In this document: positions 27,524 through 35,671 of the stretch, piece by piece | How positions within the stretch are numbered: the first letter of the stretch is position 1 | Layout: every line of letters begins with the position of its first letter | NCBI GenBank assembly: GCA_913057135.1 | Contig: CAJXNM010000017.1 | Coordinates: 1-59,204, forward strand | DNA: 59,204 bases | Direction of reading: 5' to 3' | Source: an uncultured Halieaceae bacterium | Lineage (GTDB): Bacteria > Pseudomonadota > Gammaproteobacteria > Pseudomonadales > Halieaceae | The notes under the pieces: model-generated | The model's database searches: none | Told to the model about the DNA's origin: nothing | The model's input: the letters and a program-made list of their open reading frames with translations, nothing else | Made by a program: the position numbers and the translations under genes

Positions 27524-27748
27524 ATGGAAGCCCATCCTTCATGGAAGATAGGAGTTAAACAGTGGACGTTTATTGATGAGCGGTTTGCGGTCTATACCGT
27601 TGTGATGTTGGGGTGCAGCCTGCTGGCTGCGCTAGCGGGCATGGCGGTGGCGGTTGCGGCATTTGTGACAGTGGCGGGGGCCATTGAATTGACCTACTGG
27701 TTAGGTTGTATGGCTTTTAATCCCGGACGCTCTGGCACCTCACGTTAA
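27524..27748 (+). CDS. Small membrane ORF between the psp promoter and pspA
   Basis: A possible 74-residue protein with a soluble N-terminus (M-E-A-H-P-S-W-K-I-G) and one or two hydrophobic segments spanning residues about 22-62 (Y-T-V-V-M-L-G-C-S-L-L-A-A-L-A-G, then A-F-V-T-V-A-G-A-I-E-L). It is not PspB, PspC, PspD or PspG by pattern. It ends 15 nt before pspA and lies downstream of the sigma-54 promoter, so it would be induced with the operon. The weakness is the start: ATG 27524 lacks a well-spaced ribosome site, and the good AGGAG at 27551 serves only a 4-codon frame. An 8-bp direct repeat CATGGAAG surrounds the start. Confidence 0.45.
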   Translation: MEAHPSWKIGVKQWTFIDERFAVYTVVMLGCSLLAALAGMAVAVAAFVTVAGAIELTYWLGCMAFNPGRSGTSR

Positions 27749-27763
27749 TTAAGGAGATTCACC

Positions 27764-28447
27764 ATGGGTATTTTTTCTCGCATGTCAGACATTATTAACT
27801 CGAACATCAACGCACTACTCGATAGTGCCGAAGAGCCCGAGAAAATGATTCGTCTGATTATTCAGGAGATGGAAGACACGCTGGTAGAGGTTCGCAGCTC
27901 GTCTGCGCGCATCATGGCGGATCGCAAGACAGCAGCCCGTCGCCACGAGCGTATCGCCGAAGAGGCGCGGGCCTGGGAAGACAAGGCCAAGCTTGCGATC
28001 AGCAAGGGCCGTGAGGATTTGGCGCGAGCCGCTCTGCAGGAAAAGCGGGCGGTGGAGGACGAGTTGCAGGCTGTAGCGACCGAGTTGGAAGCGGCTGACG
28101 AACACATTGTTCAGCTCGATGAGGAGATAGGTCAGTTGCAGCAAAAACTGTCGGATGCCAAAGCGAAACAAAAGGCACTGCTAATGCGTTCCAAGACCGT
28201 GCAGTCTCGCATGGCAGTGAAGCGTCAGATTCACCGGTCAGCGCTGGACGATGCGTTCAATAAGTTCGATCAGTTCGAGCGCCGAATGGACAACATGGAA
28301 GGTGAGCTAGAGGCGATGGACCTGGGGCGAGACGGTGGTTTGGCCGCAGAAATTGATGCGCTTCAGGAAGATGAATGGCTCTCCGATGAGTTGGAGCGCC
28401 TCAAGGCATCGATGAATAGCCGCGGCGAACCCAAAGCCGACAGCTAA
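27764..28447 (+). CDS. pspA: Phage shock protein A
   Basis: A 227-residue, almost wholly coiled-coil protein of the PspA/Vipp1 (ESCRT-III-like) family. It binds stressed inner membrane and, when free, inhibits PspF. The N-terminal amphipathic helix (M-G-I-F-S-R-M-S-D-I-I-N-S-N) and the E-x-P-E-K-M-I-R-L-I-I-Q-E-M motif are clear, followed by long Ala/Glu/Arg/Lys helices and R-M-D-N-M-E-G-E-L-E-A-M. TAAGGAG sits at a normal distance before the ATG. It is the first recognised psp gene after the sigma-54 promoter. Confidence 0.96.
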   Translation: MGIFSRMSDIINSNINALLDSAEEPEKMIRLIIQEMEDTLVEVRSSSARIMADRKTAARRHERIAEEARAWEDKAKLAISKGREDLARAALQEKRAVEDELQAVATELEAADEHIVQLDEEIGQLQQKLSDAKAKQKALLMRSKTVQSRMAVKRQIHRSALDDAFNKFDQFERRMDNMEGELEAMDLGRDGGLAAEIDALQEDEWLSDELERLKASMNSRGEPKADS

Positions 28448-28561
28448 GCCAAATACCAGGGATGGATGAAAGGCCACGGATGGCTGTTTACACTCAAGGG
28501 GCGGGGCAATCAGCACCACACGATAGCCATGACCCTAGAACGTTGAACGAGGAACAAATTA

Positions 28562-28807
28562 ATGGATCCGCTTGAAATGTTGTTTGTGCCCACGGTGCTG
28601 TTCATGGTCATCGTGGCGCCAACTTGGATCGTCATGCACTACCGAAGTTTGAACCGATCCAGTCGCAGTTTGAGCGAGGAAGATCGAAACAATCTCGATG
28701 ACATGCTGGCAACCGTCGATAAATTGACGGATCGCATTGCCACGCTCGAGTCGATTTTGGATGCCGACCACCCCAGTTGGCGCAAACAGAATGATCACAA
28801 GGAGTGA
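28562..28807 (+). CDS. pspB: Phage shock protein B
   Basis: An 81-residue inner-membrane protein: one N-terminal transmembrane helix (L-F-V-P-T-V-L-F-M-V-I-V-A-P) followed by W-I-V-M-H-Y-R-S and a coiled-coil region (L-D-D-M-L-A-T-V-D-K-L). The tail carries L-D-A-D-H-P-S-W-R-K, a PspB hallmark. With PspC it relays membrane stress to PspA. GAGGA precedes the ATG. The gap from pspA is 114 nt, unusually wide for this operon, and contains no obvious terminator. Confidence 0.94.
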   Translation: MDPLEMLFVPTVLFMVIVAPTWIVMHYRSLNRSSRSLSEEDRNNLDDMLATVDKLTDRIATLESILDADHPSWRKQNDHKE

Positions 28808-28810
28808 ATC

Positions 28811-29281
28811 GTGGGTAATCGTTTTGAAGATGATGATCGAGAGGGCTTGCGTGACCGCAAGCGTCGCGGCTGGGGCATGGGCTTGTACCGCAACCGCTCA
28901 AGAGGTTGGTTAGGCGGCGTATGCGCGGGCCTTGCTGATCACTGGGATGTTGCGACGTGGATCGTGCGCCTGGGTGCCTTGGCGCTACTTATTTTTACCG
29001 GCTCCATTGCGTTTTGGGCTTATCTGGCAGGCTGGTTCTTGCTAGCACCCAAACCCACCCGCTGGGATGACGGCGCCACACAATACGAAGTGGCAATGGA
29101 GTATGACGAGAACGCGCATACCTATCGAAAGCGCAAAGTATTCACCTATTCGGAAGCCCCCTCCGAGCGCTTGCGCAAGGCTCGGGCGCGCCTCGATGCC
29201 GCCATGCAGCGCGTTGAAACCATGGAGCGCTATGTGACGTCCCGACGATACGATCTCAACCGAGAGTTCTCCAAGTTATAA
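28811..29281 (+). CDS. pspC: Phage shock protein C
   Basis: A 156-residue PspC-domain protein starting at GTG with AAGGAG upstream, 3 nt after pspB. The domain begins L-Y-R-N-R-S-R-G-W-L-G-G-V-C-A-G-L-A-D-H-W (about residues 20-40) and includes I-V-R-L-G-A-L-A-L-L and one to two transmembrane helices (F-T-G-S-I-A-F-W-A-Y-L-A-G-W-F). The C-terminal half is a charged helix (L-R-K-A-R-A-R-L-D-A-A) similar to the cytoplasmic or periplasmic leucine-zipper part of PspC. It acts with PspB at the inner membrane. An intrinsic terminator follows. Confidence 0.94.
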   Translation: MGNRFEDDDREGLRDRKRRGWGMGLYRNRSRGWLGGVCAGLADHWDVATWIVRLGALALLIFTGSIAFWAYLAGWFLLAPKPTRWDDGATQYEVAMEYDENAHTYRKRKVFTYSEAPSERLRKARARLDAAMQRVETMERYVTSRRYDLNREFSKL

Positions 29282-29322
29282 AGCAGTGTGGGTGGCCCCT
29301 GAGGCCGCTTTATCTCACCGAC

Positions 29323-29345
29323 AAGGCGGCTTTTGCCGCCTTTTT
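29323..29345 (+). terminator. Intrinsic terminator of the psp operon
   Basis: GGCGGC, a TTTT loop, GCCGCC and a TTTTT tail form a textbook rho-independent terminator 42 nt after the pspC stop. This closes the pspA-pspB-pspC transcript. Confidence 0.9.
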
Positions 29346-29437
29346 GCTGTCCACTATGGGGTAATGTGCCAATCTTGCCTACACTGGCGCTGCTCGCGAT
29401 GTCGAGCACGCCGACTCTTCACCGCTAGGAAACGTTG

Positions 29438-30304
29438 ATGCAACAGTTAATGGATAGACAGGGCTCTGTTGTGGATGGATCGACCGCTGATGGCCGTCCT
29501 CAAATCCTGTTTGCCCATGCAAATGGTTATCCACCGGGTAGTTATCAGCGTTTGCTTGAGCAGCTTAATACCTATGGTCAGGTGCTGACCGTAGAGCATC
29601 GTCCCCTGTGGCAGCCAGCGCCCATACCGCGCTTTCTGCCCTGGCGGGTCTATGCGGAGGATTTGATTAATACCCTGGCACGCTCCAAAGCAGGTCCCCT
29701 ATGGTTGGTTGGGCATTCGATGGGTGCCATCACCGGTATGTTGGCAGCACAACAAGCGCCGCGTCATTTCAAAGGGGTTATTGCCCTTGATCCGGTACTT
29801 CTGCCGCGCTCGGTCTTACTCGCGGGCAGCGTGATGATGCGATTTTTGCGCCGTGAAATGACCATCACCCAAAGAGCCCTGAACCGTCCTCATAGATTTG
29901 ACGATCATCAAGCCGCCTTTGATTTCTACCGCAGTAAACGACCTTTTAAAAATATCGATGATGAGGTGTTGTGGCATTACGTGCGCGCGGGTCACGCAGC
30001 CGCAGCCGACGGCAGTGTCGCTCTTCGCTGGGCCGGCGCATGGGAAGCTTGCGTGTATCGCTCGGCCCCGTTCATGCTCTCGCGCTTGCGCCAATTCAAG
30101 TTGCCCATGTTAGGCATAGCCGGACAGGACAGTGACGTCTTAACCTCCGCGACACTGAAAGCCTGGCAACAAGCAATGCCATCGCTGGATTTGCACGTGG
30201 TCCCAGGGGGCCACCTAGTGCCCCTAGAGGCATCATCGGTCTGTGCCGATCTGGCAATCGACTTTATAGAGCGGCACGATAGGTCTAAGCCACTAAACCT
30301 GTAA
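29438..30304 (+). CDS. Alpha/beta hydrolase
   Basis: A 288-residue alpha/beta-fold hydrolase with no signal peptide. Visible are an oxyanion-region F-A-H-A-N-G-Y-P-P-G-S-Y, the nucleophile elbow V-G-H-S-M-G-A (S94), a likely acidic residue in I-A-G-Q-D-S-D-V and the late histidine in V-P-G-G-H-L-V-P. The A-H-A-N-G-Y/F-P type is common in uncharacterised esterase-like enzymes. ATG 29438, seven nt after CTAGGA, is chosen over TTG 29435. It stands after the psp terminator, so it is a separate transcript. The substrate is unknown. Confidence 0.85.
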   Translation: MQQLMDRQGSVVDGSTADGRPQILFAHANGYPPGSYQRLLEQLNTYGQVLTVEHRPLWQPAPIPRFLPWRVYAEDLINTLARSKAGPLWLVGHSMGAITGMLAAQQAPRHFKGVIALDPVLLPRSVLLAGSVMMRFLRREMTITQRALNRPHRFDDHQAAFDFYRSKRPFKNIDDEVLWHYVRAGHAAAADGSVALRWAGAWEACVYRSAPFMLSRLRQFKLPMLGIAGQDSDVLTSATLKAWQQAMPSLDLHVVPGGHLVPLEASSVCADLAIDFIERHDRSKPLNL

Positions 30305-30365
30305 ATTCCGTGCGTGCCCTACGCTCGGACTTTATAATGCAGTCAACACTTGACCGGAGATACCC

Positions 30366-31232
30366 ATGAGCAAGCTATTGATCGTCGCCGACATTGAAGA
30401 CAAGTGCGCAGCCACCGCTCGTGGGCTGGCACTGGCGGCCGAAATGGACCTCGAGCCCGAGGTGGTTGCTTTTACCTATACCGATTTGAAGCGACTGAAA
30501 GTTGATTCCGACACAGCCGCTAATATCAAAAAACAACTGCTGTCCGAGCGTAAGGCCTCCCTTGAGGCCCGTGTTGCGTCCATTGCCGGTGAGAAGCACG
30601 GTATTCGTATTCAGGTGGTATGGGCCGAGGACATCCACAATTGGATTATCAAGCGCGCCACCAAGGATTGTGATGTGGTGGTGAAGAGCCGACACAAGTC
30701 CGAGAGCTTGGCACACACGTCGACCGATTGGCATTTATTGCGGGAGTGCCCGGTACCGGTATTGCTGGTGAGCAAGAAGCGTTGGAAGCGTGGCTCGCAA
30801 GTGATGGCCACCATAGACCTTGGAACATCGAGCCGAGTGAAGCAAAAGCTCAATCGGGATGTGGTACTCACTGCGCGTCATTATGCTGAAATGCTGGCAG
30901 CTGAGCTCAAAGTGTTGTGTGTCATCGATGTGCCCGCGGTGCTGGCTGAGCTGGACATCATTGATCCGCGCTCCTGGGCCGAAGAACAGCACAAGGCGCT
31001 GGAGCCCAAGCTCATCGATTTTGCGGAGTTGACCGGATTGCCCAAGTCGGCCTTTATCTTCAAGCGTGGACCTGTGGGTAAAACCATTGTGTCAGAAGCC
31101 AGCCGACTCAATGCTCAATTGGTGGTCATGGGTACGGTGGGTCGAAAGGGTGTTAAAGCGCAGCTGCTTGGCAATACCGCAGAGGCTGCATTGGGCTTAT
31201 TGCGCACCGATACCTTGACGTTGAAACCCTAG
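30366..31232 (+). CDS. uspE: Tandem universal stress protein, UspE-like
   Basis: A 288-residue cytoplasmic protein with two Usp domains. The first (residues 1-138) lacks an obvious ATP-binding loop. The second (about 143-288) contains V-V-M-G-T-V-G-R-K-G followed by an L-L-G-N-T-A-E-A-A-L segment, the G-x2-G-x9-G-N-T nucleotide-binding pattern. This matches UspE rather than single-domain UspA. A TATAAT at 30333-30338, 28 nt before the ATG, is a possible -10 element, but no good -35 is visible. A CCGGAG ribosome site precedes the start. It is next to ppk, which fits a general stress block. Confidence 0.85.
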   Translation: MSKLLIVADIEDKCAATARGLALAAEMDLEPEVVAFTYTDLKRLKVDSDTAANIKKQLLSERKASLEARVASIAGEKHGIRIQVVWAEDIHNWIIKRATKDCDVVVKSRHKSESLAHTSTDWHLLRECPVPVLLVSKKRWKRGSQVMATIDLGTSSRVKQKLNRDVVLTARHYAEMLAAELKVLCVIDVPAVLAELDIIDPRSWAEEQHKALEPKLIDFAELTGLPKSAFIFKRGPVGKTIVSEASRLNAQLVVMGTVGRKGVKAQLLGNTAEAALGLLRTDTLTLKP

Positions 31233-31290
31233 TTTCTTTCTCAATTATTTTTTCTCTTCTTGCCGCCGTGGCGGTAGTGACCGGAGTCCC

Positions 31291-33432
31291 ATGGTCGAGC
31301 TAAACCCTATTGATCGTCGCCTCGCCGACCTGGAGGAGGCGCATTTCTTTGCCCGTGAATTAAGCTGGTTGTCATTTAACGCCCGGGTCCTGCAAGAGGC
31401 CCGCGACCCGGAAGTGCCGTTGATACAACGTGTTCGCTACCTGGGCATTTTCTCGAATAATCTCGACGAATTCTTCCGGGTGCGGGTCGCCGAGGTGCGT
31501 CGCCTCATATCGGTGTCGTCGGGAGCTCGGCGTCAAAAGGCCAAGGATCTGTTGTCATCGATACAAACCCGGGTGCTGGCGCTGCAGGACGAATTTGAAG
31601 AGGTCTACGCCGCCTTACTAAAGCAACTTGGCAAGCGTGGCATTTATCTCATCAACGAGGCGCAACTCGACGCGGGTCAGCGCGCTTTTGTCGAATCCTT
31701 CTTCGATGACAAGGTGTTGCCCGAACTTGAACCTATCCTGTTGCGCGATCAGCTAGCCATTCCCCATCTAACCGATGAGTCCCTGTATTTGGCAGTCGAT
31801 ATGGAGACCGCCAGTGGGCCACAGTTTGCGGTGCTTGAGGTGCCCACCGATCGACTCGGCCGCTTTATTGAAATACCCCGCAGGCAGGGCCATTCGGGTC
31901 GTGTGTTCATTGTGCTCGACAACATCATTCGCGCCTGCTTACCTCGGGTGTTCCGCGGCGTGTTCCAGATTGAATCCATCTCGGCCCATTGCTTTAAGTT
32001 TTCCCGCGATGCGGAGTTGGAAATCGATGTGGGTATCAACGAGAGCCTCATTGAGCGCATGGCAACCAGCCTGAAACAGCGTCAGAAGGCTGATGCGGTC
32101 CGTTTCGTATACGACGAGGATATGCCCGAACGACTGCTGGCCTACCTTCGAAAGCGATTCGGTTTTGGCAAATATGACAGCATGATTGGCGGCGGTCGCT
32201 ACCATAATTCGAAGGATTTCATTGACTTCCCCAATGCGGGTCCGAAATATTTGGAGTTCAAGCCACTGCCGCCCATCCGGATCGATCGCCTTGAGGATGA
32301 GGCGAGTCTGTTTGCGAATATCCGGGAAAAAGACGTTTTTCTTTACTTTCCCTATCACCCGTTTGACTACATCGTCGATGTGTTGAAGACGGCGGCCCTC
32401 GACCCTGACGTATTGGGTATCAAGATCTGTCTGTATCGCGTGGCCAAAAATTCCCGGGTGGTCGACGCTCTGATTAATGCCAAAAATAACGGCAAACGGG
32501 TCATGGTGGTTGTCGAGCTGGCGGCTCGTTTCGATGAGCAGGCCAACATCCACTGGGCACAACGACTCACTGACTCGGGTATTGAGGTCATCTTTGGTAT
32601 TCCGGGACTTAAAGTCCACAGCAAACTGTTTCTTATCGAGCGTTTAGAGCAGGGTGACCTGCGCTATTACAGTCATATCGGTACCGGTAACTTCAACGAG
32701 AAGACCGCTCGGCTGTACACCGATTTCTCGTTAATTACCTTTGATCAGACCATCGGCAACGATGTTGCCAAAGTGTTTGATTTTCTGAAGTACACCTACC
32801 GGCGTCCCGATTATCAGCGCCTGCTGGTATCACCCCACAGCTCTCGTCCCGGGCTTATCGATCGTATCGACAGAGAAATCCAGCATGCGCGTACCGGTTA
32901 TCGCGCGGCGATTACCCTCAAATGTAACAACTTGGTCGATCGACAGCTCACCGCAAAACTGTACGAGGCAAGCCAGGCAGGTGTCGAGATTCGTCTCATT
33001 GTTCGGGGTATGTGTTCGCTGATGCCCGGCGTTGAGGGGGTCTCAGACAATATCGAAGGCATCAGCATTGTTGATCGTTACCTTGAGCACCCACGGGTGT
33101 ATGTTTTTCACAATCGGGGCGATGCCGAATACTTCATTGGTTCTGCGGATTTAATGACGCGCAACATCGATTATCGGGTTGAAGTTCTTTGCCCGGTACT
33201 CGATGACGACGCCCAGGTTATGTTGCAACAGGTGCTTGACCAACAGTGGTATGACAATGTCAAAGCTCGGCGTCTGGATGCAGAGCAGTTGAATCATTTG
33301 CCGACGGTGGCTAAACGGGCAGCAACTATTCGCTCACAGGAAACCATCCATCGCTACCTGGCGACGGGTAAGTTACCGCGTATTCCCAAATCAACCATGC
33401 GTCAGCCCTCTGTGCGCCGGCGTAAAGGGTAG
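31291..33432 (+). CDS. ppk: Polyphosphate kinase 1
   Basis: A 713-residue PPK1 that reversibly polymerises ATP phosphate into polyphosphate at the membrane. The N-terminal domain has the R-E-L-S-W-L-x-F-N-x-R-V-L-x-E-A signature. The phosphorylated histidine is H443 in L-K-V-H-S-K-L-F-L-I, comparable to E. coli H435. The second PLD-like histidine region includes the N-R-G-D-A-E-Y-F-I-G-S-A-D-L-M stretch, and the G-T-G-N-F-N-E-K-T-A-R-L-Y-T-D segment is intact. GGAG precedes the ATG by 4 nt. Exopolyphosphatase (ppx) is not beside it. A PPK2 gene is about 8 kb downstream. Confidence 0.96.
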   Translation: MVELNPIDRRLADLEEAHFFARELSWLSFNARVLQEARDPEVPLIQRVRYLGIFSNNLDEFFRVRVAEVRRLISVSSGARRQKAKDLLSSIQTRVLALQDEFEEVYAALLKQLGKRGIYLINEAQLDAGQRAFVESFFDDKVLPELEPILLRDQLAIPHLTDESLYLAVDMETASGPQFAVLEVPTDRLGRFIEIPRRQGHSGRVFIVLDNIIRACLPRVFRGVFQIESISAHCFKFSRDAELEIDVGINESLIERMATSLKQRQKADAVRFVYDEDMPERLLAYLRKRFGFGKYDSMIGGGRYHNSKDFIDFPNAGPKYLEFKPLPPIRIDRLEDEASLFANIREKDVFLYFPYHPFDYIVDVLKTAALDPDVLGIKICLYRVAKNSRVVDALINAKNNGKRVMVVVELAARFDEQANIHWAQRLTDSGIEVIFGIPGLKVHSKLFLIERLEQGDLRYYSHIGTGNFNEKTARLYTDFSLITFDQTIGNDVAKVFDFLKYTYRRPDYQRLLVSPHSSRPGLIDRIDREIQHARTGYRAAITLKCNNLVDRQLTAKLYEASQAGVEIRLIVRGMCSLMPGVEGVSDNIEGISIVDRYLEHPRVYVFHNRGDAEYFIGSADLMTRNIDYRVEVLCPVLDDDAQVMLQQVLDQQWYDNVKARRLDAEQLNHLPTVAKRAATIRSQETIHRYLATGKLPRIPKSTMRQPSVRRRKG

Positions 33433-33442
33433 GGCTTAGACG

Positions 33443-34351
33443 ATGGCGGTGGCGACATTACTGGCCTTGCTCGACGATATGGCTGCGCTTATGGATGACG
33501 TGGCGGCCATGACCAAAGTAGCCGCGAAGAAGACCGCCGGGGTGTTGGGCGATGATCTGGCGGTGAATGCGGAAAAGGTCCTGGGTGTGCGCCCCGAGCG
33601 TGAGCTTGCGGTCGTGTGGGCGGTGGCAAAAGGCTCCGCAGTTAACAAATTAATGCTTGTACCCGTGGCATTACTGATTTCCCTGTGGCTACCCTGGCTT
33701 ATCACGCCGCTGCTGGTATGCGGTGGACTCTATTTGTGTTTTGAAGGTGCAGAGAAGCTGTTACACCGAGGACAACCGTCCGATGTATCCCGCCGCTCGA
33801 CGGTCTTGGCTGCCCTTGCCAAACCCGATGCCGATATGGCCGCGCTGGAGCGCGATAAAATACGTGGAGCCATAAGAACCGACTTCATCTTATCGGCAGA
33901 GATTATTGTGCTGACCTTGGGTGTGGTAGAGGGGCAAAGTCTGCACGTTCAATTGGTGGTTTTGGCAGGCATCGCCGCTTTAATGACGGTGGGTGTGTAT
34001 AGCTTGGTGGCAGGTATCGTCAAACTCGATGACTTGGGAATGGTGCTACAGGGTCATGGTGAAGACGGCGTATGGGGGCGTCTGATTCGCTGGATTGGCC
34101 GTGCTTTGCTGGCCTTTGCGCCGCGTTTGATGCGGACACTGTCGGTGGTGGGCACCGTCGCCATGTTTTTAGTGGGCGGTGGAATCTTGCTGCACGCATG
34201 GCCCACTGCTGCTCATGGTGTCGAAGCTGCCGCTGGCGCCCTTGCACCCTGGGGTGGCCTATTACCCACCCTGGTGGGTGGCGTAATAGGTTTGGTCGCA
34301 GGTGTGTTACTGGTCAAGATGCAGAGCCTGAACCCGTTTCAGAACAGGTAA
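33443..34351 (+). CDS. yedI: DUF808/YedI family inner membrane protein
   Basis: A 302-residue membrane protein with five or more hydrophobic segments and a charged N-terminus (L-L-D-D-M-A-A-L-M-D-D-V-A). The motifs K-K-T-A-G-V-L-G-D-D-L-A-V-N-A and C-F-E-G-A-E-K-L-L-H are characteristic of DUF808 proteins such as E. coli YedI, whose function is unknown. It begins 10 nt after ppk with AGGG upstream, so it is probably co-transcribed. Its last 13 nt overlap the 3' end of the minus-strand small gene. Confidence 0.88.
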   Translation: MAVATLLALLDDMAALMDDVAAMTKVAAKKTAGVLGDDLAVNAEKVLGVRPERELAVVWAVAKGSAVNKLMLVPVALLISLWLPWLITPLLVCGGLYLCFEGAEKLLHRGQPSDVSRRSTVLAALAKPDADMAALERDKIRGAIRTDFILSAEIIVLTLGVVEGQSLHVQLVVLAGIAALMTVGVYSLVAGIVKLDDLGMVLQGHGEDGVWGRLIRWIGRALLAFAPRLMRTLSVVGTVAMFLVGGGILLHAWPTAAHGVEAAAGALAPWGGLLPTLVGGVIGLVAGVLLVKMQSLNPFQNR

Positions 34352-34614
34352 TCGCCACGGATACTGTGCAAGGGCTTCAGGTCGCCCTCTGCCGTAATGA
34401 CCCGATAACAGTCATCTTTCACAATGACAGCCACCGGCTGTTGGAACATAGGGCGGCGGATGAACGCTAGTCCCCAACCCAAGCTTTCTTGAACACGCAG
34501 GCTGCAAACTTGTTCGAAGTTCAATGTGCGCAGCGCTTTGTCGTAGTGCTGCTGGGTGTGATCCGCGTTGAGCGGTGCGAGTTTATGGGCATCAAAGCTG
34601 GCGTGAATGTTCAT
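34339..34614 (-). CDS. Small uncharacterised cytoplasmic protein
   Basis: A 91-residue product with no recognised family. It has an Asp/His-rich N-terminus (A-S-F-D-A-H-K-L-A-P-L), a predicted helix (H-Y-D-K-A-L-R-T-L-N-F-E), then beta-like hydrophobic segments (G-L-A-F-I-R-R and V-A-V-I-V-K-D-D) and D-L-K-P-L-H. There is no signal peptide or membrane helix. A strong AGGAG lies 8 nt before the ATG, which supports a real gene. Its 3' end overlaps that of the convergent yedI gene by 13 nt. Confidence 0.6.
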   Translation of the reverse strand: MNIHASFDAHKLAPLNADHTQQHYDKALRTLNFEQVCSLRVQESLGWGLAFIRRPMFQQPVAVIVKDDCYRVITAEGDLKPLHSIRGDYLF

Positions 34615-34791
34615 GGTGTTTTCTCCTGACGACCTGTTTCAATGGGGTATGGACACACCTTAAGGCCGTCGCTGGAGGGATGCAGATTAGGTGTCAGGAT
34701 CTGTGCGCGAGCTCACGAAATCGATGAGTGGGTGTGATTAGCGTCACTGCCAGCAGGCTGGCGACCGCGAGTTGACAGGGGGTTAGAGTGC

Positions 34792-35655
34792 CTAGGGTAG
34801 TAACCAGGCCGCCACTTCTGCTCGATTTGCGATGATGACCTGTTGGGCTCTGGGATCATCCAGTAAGTCGCCGCTGGGAATATTTAGCAGCTTGAGCAGA
34901 TAACCCAACAGGCGCGCCCGCAGTTCAATGGCCAAATGGCCCTCTGACATGCCGTAGTCGGTGGCAATGACCTCTTGCTGTGCGGGGGTTAGGCGAGGAT
35001 CGGGCTGCAGTATCACGGTGATGATGCGATTCCACTCGGTGTCGTCGTCACGGCACTCGGTAGCGGGCCCTAAAATCTCGGGAACACCTCGGAAACGACT
35101 CAAAACAAAATCCCGAAAGTCGCGATTCTTTTCACACCAGCCGCGCACATGCCACCGCAGGCCTGTCCAAACCAATGTGTGGGGCGCAATGATGCGACCC
35201 TCACGATCAGGGTTGTTGACCGAGACATAATCGACTTCGATTCGAGCCTGATCTCTGGCGGCTCGCAGCAGTGGCCTCAAGACCTCGTGTGCCACAGGTC
35301 GAGCGGGGGGCTGGAGGACTTCGGTGTGTCCCAGGGGCAGGGCTATCGAGCTGAACGTGCGGTGCAATTCGCTTTGATTGGCGAGTAGCTGCAGGTACTC
35401 ATCGGAGAAGCCGCGTGTTACCCGAGGCTGGAACTGATCGGAGGGTTCGTAGCCCTTTAAAAATTTGTTGTAAACCAGATTTCCAGGGCCGACGCTACGG
35501 TTGTAGGTGTTGATGTCTTTGCTCGCTTGCTGGCGCCCGATACCGAAGGTATCCACCAGGTGACGTGTGGTGAGTCGACCCTCCCAGAGCGCAATGACTT
35601 CGATGAAGCGATAGCGCAGCAGTAAATCCCAGCGGTAGGGGAGGTTCTCAGCCAT
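34792..35655 (-). CDS. WYL-domain transcriptional regulator
   Basis: A 287-residue regulator with the order winged helix-turn-helix, WYL, C-terminal WCX-like segment. The N-terminus carries L-L-x-R-Y-R-F-I-E-V-I-x-L-W-E-G-R-L and F-G-I-G-R-Q-Q-A-S-K-D-I-N-T-Y. The WYL part spans about 135-205, including I-A-P-H-T-L-V-W-T-G-L-R-W-H-V-R-G-W-C and F-R-D-F-V-L-S-R. This architecture is shared with BrxR/CapW repressors of phage defence, but WYL regulators also serve DNA repair and metabolism, and no defence gene is near. It sits 16 nt downstream of the PLP decarboxylase gene. The ribosome site at ATG 35655 is weak. Confidence 0.85.
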   Translation of the reverse strand: MAENLPYRWDLLLRYRFIEVIALWEGRLTTRHLVDTFGIGRQQASKDINTYNRSVGPGNLVYNKFLKGYEPSDQFQPRVTRGFSDEYLQLLANQSELHRTFSSIALPLGHTEVLQPPARPVAHEVLRPLLRAARDQARIEVDYVSVNNPDREGRIIAPHTLVWTGLRWHVRGWCEKNRDFRDFVLSRFRGVPEILGPATECRDDDTEWNRIITVILQPDPRLTPAQQEVIATDYGMSEGHLAIELRARLLGYLLKLLNIPSGDLLDDPRAQQVIIANRAEVAAWLLP

Positions 35656-35671
35656 GGTTACTCAGCCATCG

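Noticed and set aside
31939-32619. 226-codon minus-strand ORF
   Set aside because: Antisense shadow of ppk, which has all catalytic motifs; no independent evidence.
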